Assembly (NCBI GenBank): GCA_023662875.1
Contig: JAMPIG010000025.1
Coordinates: 1-40,778, forward strand
DNA: 40,778 bases
From: Roseburia sp.
GTDB taxonomy: Bacteria; Bacillota; Clostridia; Lachnospirales; Lachnospiraceae
Direction of reading: 5' to 3'
The position numbers were made by a program, and so were the translations under genes. Positions 6,979-14,978 of this stretch are shown here, one piece after another. Position 1 is the stretch's first letter. Every line of letters begins with the position of its first letter. The notes under the pieces are model-generated. The model was not told where the DNA came from and made no database searches. It saw nothing but the letters and a program-made list of their open reading frames with translations.

Positions 6979-8520
6979 ATGTATAAAAACCGGGAATTAT
7001 TGGATAAAGCGGCAGCCTTGCTGCCCAAGCTGAGGGAAACGAGGGTGGAAGCCGTCCGGACGGTAGAGGTTTCCAGAGACAGAGAAGGAAAAGTGTCGGT
7101 TCAAAGCGCGGAGGATTACACTGCCCGGATTTTGAAAAAAGGCGACAGGGTATGTCTGGACTTCGGAGATCATCAGGTAGGATATTTTACGGCGGAGCTT
7201 GGCAGTGTGGGAAGCCATGCGGACGCGCCCGTATTGCTGCGCGTGCATTTCGCGGAAAATCCGGCGGAGCTTCTGGAGAACGCGCAGGAGTATCAGGGAT
7301 GGGTCTGCGCCTCCTGGATTGAGGAAGAGAGGCTGCATATCGACGTAATTCCTTCTACCCTGCGGCTGGAGCGGCGCTACGCCTTTCGGTATGTGGAGCT
7401 GGAGGTTCTGGAAATCAGCTCAAAATTTGCGCTTACCCTGAAAAACGCTTCCTGCAGAGCCGTTTCCTCGGCAAGAGAGGAGACGCTAAAAGAATATCCT
7501 GCTTCGGATGCCCTGAAAAAGAAATTGGATCGGATCGCCTGCCGTACCCTGCATAACTGTATGCAGACCGTTTTTGAGGATGGGCCGAAGAGGGATCGGC
7601 GGCTTTGGATGGGGGATCTGCGGCTGCAGGCTTTGGCAAACTACGAGACCTACGGGAATAACGAGATGGTAAAGGCGTGCCTCTACCTGTTTGCGGCGCT
7701 TCCTCTGGAAAACGGTCAGGTCGGAGCCTGCCTGTTCCTGGAGCCGGAGCCGGAAGCGGACGATACCGTTATGTTCGATTATTCCCTCTTCTTTATCTGC
7801 GCCCTGCTGGATTATTTTGAGGCGACGAAGGATGCGGAAACCCTGCGGGAGCTTTGGCCTACGGCTCTGAGCCAGATTTATATTGCAGAGGCGAGACTGG
7901 GAGAAGACGATATCGTTATGGACTCGGATGTGCTGGGCTGGTGCTTTATCGACTGGAATCTGGCCCTGAATAAGCAGGCGGGCGCCCAGGGGATTTTTTT
8001 GTATGCCCTGAAGGCTGCGATTCGGATTGCGGCAATCTTGCAGGATCAAAAGGAAGAGGAGAAGCTGTCGGAGCTTTACGCGGTCTGCAGGGATGCGGCG
8101 GTTCGGGCGCTCTGGGACGAGGAAAAGGAATGCTTTGTCAGCGGCAGTAAGCGGCAGGTATCGATTGCCTCGCAGGTCTGGATGATTTTGGGCGGCGCGA
8201 TCGATGGAGCGGCGGGCCGGCGGCTGTTGGAGGAAGTGGAGGGTCGGGAAGAGACCGTCGAGATGGTCACCCCCTATATGTATCATAATTACATTGACGC
8301 GCTGCTTTTGCTGGGAGAAAAGGAGAAGGCCCTTCAAAAGCTGGAGGAATATTGGGGCGGCATGGCCGAACAGGGGGCGGATACCTTCTGGGAGCTGTAT
8401 AATCCGAAAAACCCCGCGGAGTCTCCCTACGGAGGCGCGATTGTAAACAGCTATTGTCATGCATGGAGCTGCGCCCCTGCATATTTTCTGCGGAAATATT
8501 ATCAGGATGAGAGGAAATAG
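6979..8520 (+). CDS. Compact GH78-like alpha-L-rhamnosidase
   Basis: This 513-residue protein resembles the (alpha/alpha)6 catalytic barrel of GH78 rhamnosidases. The diagnostic stretch DGPKRDRRLWMGDLRLQA (about residues 204-221) corresponds to the conserved acid-containing loop D-x-x-x-R-x-x-R-x-W-x-G-D. WELYNP and SPYGGAIVNSYCHAWS near the C-terminus are also family-like. It is much shorter than classical GH78 enzymes (800-1000 residues) and has only a short beta-rich N-terminus and no signal peptide, so it would act on small rhamnosides after import. The start follows GGGAGGCC; the open frame upstream to 6916 is not supported. Sugar specificity beyond this subfamily is uncertain. Confidence 0.8.
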   Translation: MYKNRELLDKAAALLPKLRETRVEAVRTVEVSRDREGKVSVQSAEDYTARILKKGDRVCLDFGDHQVGYFTAELGSVGSHADAPVLLRVHFAENPAELLENAQEYQGWVCASWIEEERLHIDVIPSTLRLERRYAFRYVELEVLEISSKFALTLKNASCRAVSSAREETLKEYPASDALKKKLDRIACRTLHNCMQTVFEDGPKRDRRLWMGDLRLQALANYETYGNNEMVKACLYLFAALPLENGQVGACLFLEPEPEADDTVMFDYSLFFICALLDYFEATKDAETLRELWPTALSQIYIAEARLGEDDIVMDSDVLGWCFIDWNLALNKQAGAQGIFLYALKAAIRIAAILQDQKEEEKLSELYAVCRDAAVRALWDEEKECFVSGSKRQVSIASQVWMILGGAIDGAAGRRLLEEVEGREETVEMVTPYMYHNYIDALLLLGEKEKALQKLEEYWGGMAEQGADTFWELYNPKNPAESPYGGAIVNSYCHAWSCAPAYFLRKYYQDERK

Positions 8521-8525
8521 CGCGC

Positions 8526-8591
8526 GCCGCCGCAAGCGGCATGGTAACAAACAGGAAAGTAAACTTTCAGTGACAGACCAGTCGGTCTGTC
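8526..8591 (+). promoter_or_regulatory. Stem-loop cluster before the GH3 gene
   Basis: Three consecutive hairpins fill this gap: GCCGC-cgcaa-GCGGC (8526-8540), GAAAG-taaa-CTTTC (about 8554-8567), and the perfect 8-bp stem GACAGACC-agtc-GGTCTGTC (8572-8591). None has a following T-run. They continue the pattern of structured gaps in this operon. Confidence 0.45.
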
Positions 8592-8627
8592 GTCAAAAGG
8601 CAAACATTGATTGGTAGGCATAAAGAG

Positions 8628-10385
8628 ATGATAAATATTGATTTCAGGGCAAAGCCCTTTTATTTGGATGAAGAAGGAATCGAGTGGGTAAAAAATACCT
8701 TTGACCATATGACACTGGATGAAAAATGCGGACAGGTTTTCTGCCCCATGGGGTTCAGTGCGGAGGAAGAGACCTTAAAAGCGTTGGTTCAGAAGGCGGG
8801 CGTTGGCGGCATGATGTATCGCGCGGACTGGGCGAAGAATATCCAGGACACGCATCGAAGGATTCAGGAGCTGGCGAAAATTCCCCTTCTGCTTGCGGCT
8901 AACACGGAAGCGGGCGGGGACGGCCTTGCGTTTGAGGGGACGTCCTTCGGAAAACCTATGGCGGTAGCCGCCACAAACGACCCGGAGAACGGTTACCGTA
9001 TGGGGCTGACCGCCTGCCGGGAGGGTGCCGCATTAGGGCTGAATTGGTCTTTTGCGCCGATTGTCGATATCAATTATGATTTTCACAATCCGATTACAAA
9101 TGTGCGAACCTTTGGAGATAATCCGGAAAAGGTGATTGCCTTTGCGGAGAGATATCTGGACGGCGCGGACGAGTGCGATGTAGCGGCGGCGATCAAGCAT
9201 TTTCCGGGGGACGGCGTAGATGAACGGGATCAGCATATTCTGACCAGTGTGAACTCCCTGACGACGAAGGAGTGGGACGAAAGCTATGGGCGCGTCTATC
9301 AGACCCTGATCGACAAAGGGGTGAAGACGGTTATGGCAGGGCACATCTCGCAGCCGTCCTATGTAAAAGCGCTGAATCCGGAGGCGACGAGGGAAGAGAC
9401 ACTGCGTCCCGCGTCTTTGTCAAAAGAGCTTCTGACCGGTCTGCTGCGCGGCCGGTTAAAATTCAACGGTCTGATCAGTACAGATGCCACGCCGATGGTA
9501 GGCTTTACCTCCGCAATGCCGAGGGAGCGGGCAATTCCTACGGCGATCGCCTGCGGATGCGATATGATTCTTTTTAATAAAAGCCTGGAGGAAGATCTGG
9601 AATATTTAAAAAGGGGTCTGAAAAACGGTCTGCTGACGCAGGAACGTCTGGATGAGGCAGTGCTGCGCATTTTGGCCACAAAGGCGTCCCTTCATCTGCA
9701 TGAAAAGCAAAGAAAGGGAACATTAGTACCCGGCGAGGACGCGCTGAGCGTTGTGGGCTGCGCCGAGCACAGGGACTGGGCGCGGGAAGCGGCGGAAAAG
9801 TCCGTGACGCTGGTACGGGATGAGAAGAAGCTTCTGCCGCTCTCTCCGAAGAGGTTTCCGAGAGTTTACCTCAATGTGATCCAGAGGGAGATGAATCAGG
9901 AGGACTCTTATGTACGGCAATGGAAGGAAAGGTTTGAGGCGGAGGGCTTTGAGGTCACGGTGCGGGATCGCCGCGTGGCGATAACGGTGCAGGATTTTAT
10001 CGACCCGTCGGGGATGACGCCGGAAAAGGGGCGGTTGATGCATGAAATGTATCGCGGCGTAGAGGAGATGAAACGGGATTATGACCTGTATGTCTATATC
10101 TGCAACATGGAGAATGCCTCGAACAATACGACTCTTCGCCTGAACTGGAATGTGTGCTTCGGCCTGGGAGACGACGCGCCCTGGATGACGTCCGAGATTC
10201 CGGTTATGATGATCTCGACGGCTTATCCTTATCATCTGTTTGACGCGCCGATGATCGGAACCTATATTAACAGCTACAGCGGACGGCCGGAGTTTTGCCG
10301 GGCGGTCATGGATAAGCTTATGGGGCGGGCTCCGTTTTTGGGAGTCAGCCCGGCGGATCCTCTCTGCGGAAAAGATTATATATGA
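8628..10385 (+). CDS. Cytosolic GH3-family glycosidase
   Basis: This 585-residue protein has the GH3 N-terminal barrel followed by the alpha/beta sandwich domain. Visible motifs are KHFPGDGVDERDQH (residues 190-203), matching the NagZ/GH3 KHFPG-x-G motif, and NGLISTDATPMVGF with the expected nucleophile Asp286. The linker and second domain begin near EDALSVVG and SVTLVRDEKKLLPL. There is no signal peptide. I prefer the ATG at 8628, since MINIDFRAKPFYL resembles family N-termini; a TTG at 8607 with a weak AAAGG site is an alternative. Its stop overlaps a possible upstream start of the next gene (ATGA). The substrate could be a beta-glucoside, beta-xyloside or N-acetylhexosaminide. Confidence 0.87.
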   Translation: MINIDFRAKPFYLDEEGIEWVKNTFDHMTLDEKCGQVFCPMGFSAEEETLKALVQKAGVGGMMYRADWAKNIQDTHRRIQELAKIPLLLAANTEAGGDGLAFEGTSFGKPMAVAATNDPENGYRMGLTACREGAALGLNWSFAPIVDINYDFHNPITNVRTFGDNPEKVIAFAERYLDGADECDVAAAIKHFPGDGVDERDQHILTSVNSLTTKEWDESYGRVYQTLIDKGVKTVMAGHISQPSYVKALNPEATREETLRPASLSKELLTGLLRGRLKFNGLISTDATPMVGFTSAMPRERAIPTAIACGCDMILFNKSLEEDLEYLKRGLKNGLLTQERLDEAVLRILATKASLHLHEKQRKGTLVPGEDALSVVGCAEHRDWAREAAEKSVTLVRDEKKLLPLSPKRFPRVYLNVIQREMNQEDSYVRQWKERFEAEGFEVTVRDRRVAITVQDFIDPSGMTPEKGRLMHEMYRGVEEMKRDYDLYVYICNMENASNNTTLRLNWNVCFGLGDDAPWMTSEIPVMMISTAYPYHLFDAPMIGTYINSYSGRPEFCRAVMDKLMGRAPFLGVSPADPLCGKDYI

Positions 10386-10396
10386 GGGAGGGGAAC

Positions 10397-11029
10397 ATGA
10401 AAGCATTTTTGTTTGATCTGGATGGAGTCATTGTTTTTACGGATCGTTTCCACTATCTGGCGTGGAAAGAAATTGCGGATCGGCTGGGGATTTACTTTGA
10501 CGAAGAAATCAATAACCGCCTGCGGGGGGTGAGCCGGATGGATTCCCTGGAGATTATTCTGGAGAGATACGAGGGAGAACCTTTATCTCAGGAAAGAAAA
10601 GATCAGCTGGCGGGGGAGAAGAATAAAATCTATCGTTCCCTTCTGGAAAATATGACGCCGACCGACGTGGAACAGGAGGTGCGGGATACCCTGAGCGAGC
10701 TGCGTCGCCGCGGCCATAAGCTGGCTCTTGGCTCTTCCAGCAAAAACGCGAAATTCATTTTGGAAAAGATAGGGTTGTCGACTGCTTTTGACGCGATTTC
10801 CGACGGAACGAATATCACAAAGTCAAAACCGGATCCCGAAGTATTTCTAAAAGGAGCGGCCTTTTTAGGAGTGGAACCGGCTGACTGTGTCGTCGTGGAG
10901 GACGCCCTTGCCGGTATTGACGCGGCAAAGGCCGGAAACATGCTGGCGGCCGGTATCGGCGATGCCCGGGACTATGATAAGACCGACTATCGGCTGAATA
11001 CCCTTTCGGACTTGCTGCAAATCTTATAA
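10397..11029 (+). CDS. pgmB: Beta-phosphoglucomutase-like HAD hydrolase
   Basis: This 210-residue HAD-superfamily protein has all core motifs: FDLDGVI with the nucleophile and acid/base aspartates (motif I, residues 5-11), LGSSSKN (motif II), and SKPDPEVFLKG followed by VVEDALAGIDAAKA (motifs III-IV). The cap sequence RLRGVSRMDSLEIIL is typical of beta-phosphoglucomutases, which interconvert beta-glucose 1-phosphate and glucose 6-phosphate. Start 10397 has a strong GGGAGGGG site. Its place after a glycosidase suggests it handles a beta-sugar 1-phosphate, but no phosphorylase is in the window, so phosphatase activity on another phosphosugar remains possible. Confidence 0.87.
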   Translation: MKAFLFDLDGVIVFTDRFHYLAWKEIADRLGIYFDEEINNRLRGVSRMDSLEIILERYEGEPLSQERKDQLAGEKNKIYRSLLENMTPTDVEQEVRDTLSELRRRGHKLALGSSSKNAKFILEKIGLSTAFDAISDGTNITKSKPDPEVFLKGAAFLGVEPADCVVVEDALAGIDAAKAGNMLAAGIGDARDYDKTDYRLNTLSDLLQIL

Positions 11030-11095
11030 GATATTTTTATTTTATATGGACTTTCCGCCATTCCACGAGTAAAATAAAAGAAGGCGAAAAAATAC

Positions 11096-11124
11096 TTGAC
11101 ATAGAAAGTAAAGCGTACTATACT
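11096..11124 (+). promoter_or_regulatory. Sigma-A promoter of the Xre regulator cassette
   Basis: TTGACA (11096-11101) is separated by 17 bp from TATACT (11119-11124), close to the housekeeping consensus. A transcript would start near 11131, inside the operator described in the next entry. This separates the following cassette from the sugar operon upstream. Confidence 0.85.
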
Positions 11125-11152
11125 TCAAAAAGTAAAGCTCGCTTTACTTTTT
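11107..11152. promoter_or_regulatory. Operator with three AGTAAAGC half-sites
   Basis: AGTAAAGC occurs at 11107-11114, inside the promoter spacer, and again at 11131-11138. The second copy is one arm of a perfect 12-bp inverted repeat AAAAAGTAAAGC-tc-GCTTTACTTTTT (11127-11152). The sites cover the promoter spacer and the predicted transcription start, so a bound protein would block initiation. The Xre-type regulator encoded 30 bp downstream is the obvious candidate, giving negative autoregulation. Confidence 0.65.
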
Positions 11153-11182
11153 GGCGTGAATTGTTTAGATGCGGGAGGAAGC

Positions 11183-11386
11183 ATGAAAAACCGTATTCAG
11201 GAAATGCGAAAAGCCAAAAAGGTGACACAAAACGAGCTGGCGGATGCGGTCAACGTAAGCCGTCAGACCATTATTTCCCTGGAGAACGGAAGGTATAACG
11301 CTTCGCTGGCGTTGGCGCATAAGATTGCAAGGTTTTTTGGATTAACGATCGAGGAGATTTTTCTGTTCGAGGAAGAGGATGCGTAG
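11183..11386 (+). CDS. Small Xre-family helix-turn-helix regulator
   Basis: This 67-residue protein is essentially a single Cro/C1-type DNA-binding domain (MRKAKKVTQNELADAVNVSR, then QTIISLENGRYNASLALAHK). It ends in an acidic tail. Its length and sequence fit the YgzD/YozG group of Firmicute regulators that commonly sit next to small membrane proteins and ABC exporters. The start follows GGGAGG. It probably represses its own promoter through the AGTAAAGC repeats directly upstream, and so controls the membrane protein and exporter genes after it. Confidence 0.88.
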   Translation: MKNRIQEMRKAKKVTQNELADAVNVSRQTIISLENGRYNASLALAHKIARFFGLTIEEIFLFEEEDA

Positions 11387-11424
11387 GCGCGTGAGCTGTT
11401 ATTTTGACTTGTTGGAAGCTTTGA

Positions 11425-11441
11425 GGCGCTTTTTAAGCGCC
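11425..11441 (+). other. Short intergenic stem-loop
   Basis: GGCGCTT-ttt-AAGCGCC forms a perfect 7-bp stem between the regulator and the membrane protein gene. It lacks a downstream T-run and is more likely a processing or attenuation element than a terminator. Confidence 0.4.
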
Positions 11442-11503
11442 GTTCAGGCTCCGTGGGATTGGAAGGTATCGATTGCATCGATGCGGCGGGAAGGAGAGAA
11501 GGG

Positions 11504-11989
11504 ATGAACAGTTTATTTAGCTTTACCTGTAAGGCCAGGAATAACGAGGAATATCGGGCTGTGCTGAAAAAGAGGCAAAGAGTGATGTGCTTCTGTATTC
11601 TGGCGGGCTTTGTGACGGAGGCGGTTGTTCTGTTCGTCTATTTCTGCGATTTTGTCGAGCTGTCGGATTACCGGCTGGGCTTCCTGCTGGGGCTGGGAGG
11701 AGGGCTGGCCCTCGGAGGCGTCGTGGGACTGCTCAGGATACGCGGAAAGCTGGCGGATGAAGAAAAGCTGAAGGAGGCCCGGCTGAAGGAGACGGACGAG
11801 CGGGAAATCGAGGTAAACAGCCGGGCGCTTCAGGGGGCCGCAAGGATCCTGCTGGCGGCGCTGTATATCCTGCTGATTCTGGGCGGAGTACTCCGCGACG
11901 ATAAGACGATGGGGATTGTCTGGATCCTGCTGGCGGTATTTCTGATCGGCGATGTCGCGCTGAAGAAGTATTATGAGGCGAAGCTCTGA
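11504..11989 (+). CDS. Four-helix membrane protein of unknown function
   Basis: This 161-residue protein has two hydrophobic hairpins. The first pair is around residues 26-80 (CFCILAGFVTEAVVLFVYF and FLLGLGGGLALGGVVGLL). The second pair lies near the C-terminus (ARILLAALYILLILGG and GIVWILLAVFLIGDVAL). Between them is a charged segment (DEEKLKEARLKETDEREIEV) likely to be cytosolic. It resembles membrane proteins encoded beside small Xre regulators in Firmicutes (DUF2178-like), but I assign no activity. The start at 11504 follows AAGGAGAG. Confidence 0.75.
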   Translation: MNSLFSFTCKARNNEEYRAVLKKRQRVMCFCILAGFVTEAVVLFVYFCDFVELSDYRLGFLLGLGGGLALGGVVGLLRIRGKLADEEKLKEARLKETDEREIEVNSRALQGAARILLAALYILLILGGVLRDDKTMGIVWILLAVFLIGDVALKKYYEAKL

Positions 11990-12155
11990 CCGCTGAGAGA
12001 TGGCGGTTTCGGAAAGAATGACGACGCAGAAGGGAAATGAATCCGAGGTCGGGGAAGTCCGACAGCAGAGGAATATCAGGCTGGCGTTGGAGAAGGAAAT
12101 CCGCGGGAAGGAAAATAAACCGCGCCGGGCAGGAATCCGGCGGAAAGGAAATAAC

Positions 12156-12932
12156 ATGGAAAAAATTTTGGAGGCGCAGGGGCTGAAAAAGACCTTTAAG
12201 CTCTCTGCGAAGCAGCAGAAAATCGAAAAGACCGATGAGAAGGTCAAGGTTGCCGTGGACGATTTATCCTTTACCGCGTACCGGGGCGAGGTATTCGGCC
12301 TTTTAGGACCCAACGGGGCGGGAAAGACGACGACCCTGCGTATGCTGGCGACGCTGATTCGGCCGGACGAGGGAGACGCCCTGTTAGACGGCTCCAGCGT
12401 GGTAAAGGAGCCGGAGGCGGTGCGCGGCAAGATCGGATTTCTCACAAGCGAGCTGAAGCTGGAGGAGTTCTTTACGCCCAATTATCTCTTCGGCTTTTTT
12501 TCCGATCTGCACGGCGTGCCGGAGGAGGAGAAGAAGCGGCGCAAGGCGGAGCTTTTCGAGCGCTTCGGTATCGATCGGTTCGCGGAGGTAAAGGTGGGAA
12601 ATCTTTCTACGGGCATGAAGCAGAAGGTATCTCTGGTGATTTCGCTGGTACATAACCCGGACGTCATTATTTTCGACGAGCCGACGAACGGGCTGGACGT
12701 CCTGACGGCGAAGGTGGTGACGGATTTCCTGCTGGACTTAAAGGCGCAGGGGAAAACTATTATCGTATCCACGCATATTTTCAGCCTGATCGAGAAGATC
12801 TGCGACAGGGTGGGCATTATCATCGACGGACGCATGGCGATGTGCGATTCCCTGGAGGCGGTCTGCGGAGGAAAGAGCCTGGAGGAGAGATTCTTTGAGC
12901 TTTATGAGGAAAAGGTGGGGGAGATCGCATGA
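12156..12932 (+). CDS. natA: ABC exporter ATP-binding protein (NatA-like)
   Basis: This 258-residue single nucleotide-binding domain has Walker A (GPNGAGKTTT), signature LSTGMKQKV, Walker B VIIFDEPTNGLD and the switch histidine STHIF. The D-loop and length fit the CcmA/NatA branch of ABC-2 exporters, and NatA of Bacillus exports sodium. I use the ATG at 12156 after GGAAAGGAA; an open frame runs upstream to 12000 but looks non-coding. Its stop overlaps the permease start by 4 bp, indicating translational coupling. The exported compound here is unknown. Confidence 0.9.
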   Translation: MEKILEAQGLKKTFKLSAKQQKIEKTDEKVKVAVDDLSFTAYRGEVFGLLGPNGAGKTTTLRMLATLIRPDEGDALLDGSSVVKEPEAVRGKIGFLTSELKLEEFFTPNYLFGFFSDLHGVPEEEKKRRKAELFERFGIDRFAEVKVGNLSTGMKQKVSLVISLVHNPDVIIFDEPTNGLDVLTAKVVTDFLLDLKAQGKTIIVSTHIFSLIEKICDRVGIIIDGRMAMCDSLEAVCGGKSLEERFFELYEEKVGEIA

Positions 12933-14107
12933 AAAAGGATATGCTGACAATCATAAAAAAGGAATTCGCCCGGTTCTTCGGGGACAAAAGAATGGTGTTT
13001 ACCACGATTCTCATGCCGGGACTGATGATTTATATACTTTACACCTTTATGGGCAAGGGCCTGATGGGGCAGTTTACTACGGACGACGCCTATATCGCCT
13101 CGGCCTATGTACAGAATCCGCCGCAGGAGCTGTCAGCCGTCCTTCAGGGTCTTCCTGTAAACTGGACGGAGCTTTCGGAGGGCGAGGCGGAGCGGGCCCG
13201 AGAGGCGGTCGAAGCCAAGGACGCGGATCTGCTGCTGGTCTTTCCCGCGGATTTTTCCTCGGCGGTGGCGGAGTACCAGGTCTCGGACGGCCCCGCTCCC
13301 AATGTGGAGATCTATTATAATTCCACGGCGGTGGAATCCGCGAATTTGTACAGCGTTATAAGGGGATTGCTGGATAGCTACGAGGAGGCCATGGCGAATA
13401 AATTTGACGTGAACGCGGGCGGAGCGGCTTACGATCTCGCCTCCCAGAGGGACGCTACGGGACAGCTTTTCTCGATGCTGCTGCCTATGCTGATGGTGAC
13501 CTTCCTGTTCAGCGGCTGCGTCTCCATAGCGCCGGAGGCTATCGCGGGAGAGAAGGAGCGGGGAACGATCGCCACCCTGCTGGTGACGCCCATGAAGCGC
13601 AGCTCCCTGGCTCTGGGAAAGATCATCAGCCTCAGCGCTATCGCTCTTCTGGCGGGGCTTTCCAGCTTTCTGGGAACCATGCTTTCCCTGCCGAACCTGA
13701 TGGCCGGGTCGGGCGCGGAGCTGGACGCCTCGGTCTACGGGGTGACGGATTATTTATTGCTGCTCGGCATCATCTTCAGTACGGTTCTGGTTCTGGTGTC
13801 CCTGATTTCCGTGATCTCCGCCTTTGCCAAGAGCATCAAGGAAGCCAGCGCCGCGAATTCGCCGCTGATGATCCTGTCGATGGGCGTCAGCCTGACGACT
13901 ATGTTCGGCAGCTCTGAGCAGAAGAGTCTGGGACTTTTCTGCATCCCGATCTATAACAGCGTTCATTGTATGTACGGTATTTTTTCCTTCCAGTATTCGG
14001 CGGCCCAGATGGCGGTGACGATGGCGAGCAATCTTGTCTATGCCATCCTGCTGGCCGGGGTGTTGACCAGGCTGTTTAACAGCGAGAAGGTGATGTTTTC
14101 GAAGTAG
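12929..14107 (+). CDS. natB: ABC-2 type exporter permease (NatB-like)
   Basis: This 392-residue protein has one N-terminal membrane segment (TTILMPGLMIYILYTFMG), a large external domain from about 45 to 175, and a cluster of five hydrophobic helices in the second half. The sequence IAGEKERGTIATLLVTPMKR is the hallmark coupling segment of ABC-2 permeases. It overlaps the ATPase gene in ATGA and forms its membrane partner. The architecture matches NatB and related sodium, drug or peptide exporters; the substrate is not predictable. Confidence 0.9.
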   Translation: MKKDMLTIIKKEFARFFGDKRMVFTTILMPGLMIYILYTFMGKGLMGQFTTDDAYIASAYVQNPPQELSAVLQGLPVNWTELSEGEAERAREAVEAKDADLLLVFPADFSSAVAEYQVSDGPAPNVEIYYNSTAVESANLYSVIRGLLDSYEEAMANKFDVNAGGAAYDLASQRDATGQLFSMLLPMLMVTFLFSGCVSIAPEAIAGEKERGTIATLLVTPMKRSSLALGKIISLSAIALLAGLSSFLGTMLSLPNLMAGSGAELDASVYGVTDYLLLLGIIFSTVLVLVSLISVISAFAKSIKEASAANSPLMILSMGVSLTTMFGSSEQKSLGLFCIPIYNSVHCMYGIFSFQYSAAQMAVTMASNLVYAILLAGVLTRLFNSEKVMFSK

Positions 14108-14202
14108 GGGAAGACGGTCGGACGGAAAACGATAAAACGGAAGAAGATACAGCGTATGGGAAGAAGGTATGAAAAGGACAGGGGAACGGAGGCGCGTGAA
14201 GC

Positions 14203-14679
14203 ATGGCGGATATCATAAGCGGAAAAGAAGATATGCTGCTGATTTCCCTGGCGGGGGCGGCCTTCTGCCTGATTCTGGCGGCGGTTCTCCTGAGACGCTG
14301 CAGGCGACGGCGGATTCCGTCGGACATCGACCTGATGGAGGGGCACGACTTTGAGTATTACTGCGCGGCGCTGCTGCAGCGGCACGGCTTCCAGGAGGTA
14401 GAGGTAACCCGGGGGAGCGGGGACTACGGGATCGATATCCTGGCGGAGAAGGACGGGGTGACCTACGCTATCCAATGTAAGTGCTACGCCTCCCCGGTAG
14501 GGGTAAAAGCGGTTCAGGAGGCCTACGCCGGGCGCGACTATTACGACAGGATGGTGGGAGCGGTGCTGACCAATCAGTATTTTACCCAGCCCGCGGTCGA
14601 GGCGGCGAAGAAGCTGAAAATCCTGCTGTGGGACAGAGGGTATCTGGAGAGTATGGCGGAGGAGAGCGAGACAGGATAA
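14203..14679 (+). CDS. Membrane-anchored Mrr-type PD-(D/E)xK nuclease-like protein
   Basis: This 158-residue protein starts with one transmembrane segment (LLISLAGAAFCLILAAVLL, about residues 12-30) and a basic stop-transfer stretch. A compact Mrr catalytic domain follows: an early Glu (EGHDFEYYCAALLQRHGF), GSGDYGIDILAEKDG with Asp78, then AIQCKCY with the Q-x-K motif at 91-93. These are the expected active-site residues for DNA cleavage. Membrane-tethered Mrr proteins of this kind occur in Firmicutes and have been linked to defence or DNA uptake, without proof here. It is the last gene before a terminator and probably shares the exporter transcript. Confidence 0.85.
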   Translation: MADIISGKEDMLLISLAGAAFCLILAAVLLRRCRRRRIPSDIDLMEGHDFEYYCAALLQRHGFQEVEVTRGSGDYGIDILAEKDGVTYAIQCKCYASPVGVKAVQEAYAGRDYYDRMVGAVLTNQYFTQPAVEAAKKLKILLWDRGYLESMAEESETG

Positions 14680-14713
14680 GCGCTGGGAAAAAAATAGAAT
14701 CAATGAAATGAGG

Positions 14714-14746
14714 GTCTCGTCGGTGTTTTTCCGGCGAGGCCTTTTG
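14714..14746 (+). terminator. Intrinsic terminator after the Mrr gene
   Basis: GGTCTCGTCGG and CCGGCGAGGCC pair over 11 bp, with two G-U pairs and a T-rich 7-nt loop, followed by TTTTGTTGT. It closes the regulator/exporter/nuclease transcript. Confidence 0.85.
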
Positions 14747-14805
14747 TTGTCTTGGCGTTTTTGTACAAAGCAAATGTATGGTTGTCTTGTTTTGCCCGGG
14801 TTCCA

Positions 14806-14918
14806 TTGAAAAGGGAGCGGGCCTCCGACTATAATACATACTGTACACTACCTGAACTTGCAGCGAGATACGACTGCAGGCCGCCAGTCGGATCCTTTTA
14901 CAGATTGCATGGCTGTAA
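14806..14918 (+). promoter_or_regulatory. Promoter and structured leader of the GH105 gene
   Basis: TTGAAA (14806-14811) and a perfect TATAAT (14830-14835) are 18 bp apart. The transcribed leader contains CGACTG/CAGTCG (14871-14890) and TTACAG/CTGTAA (14898-14918) stem-loops before the GH105 start at 14979. No known riboswitch class is recognisable to me. The arrangement indicates that the pectin module starts its own transcript after the terminator at 14746. Confidence 0.6.
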
Positions 14919-14978
14919 ATTCAGGCGGCTCACAGTATTATAAAAAGCTGTTGCAGAGGGAAATTGCGGAGGAACAGG

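Noticed and set aside
12000-12155. In-frame N-terminal extension of the NatA-like ATPase
   Set aside because: No similarity and no ribosome binding site; the start at 12156 gives a normal ABC ATPase N-terminus.
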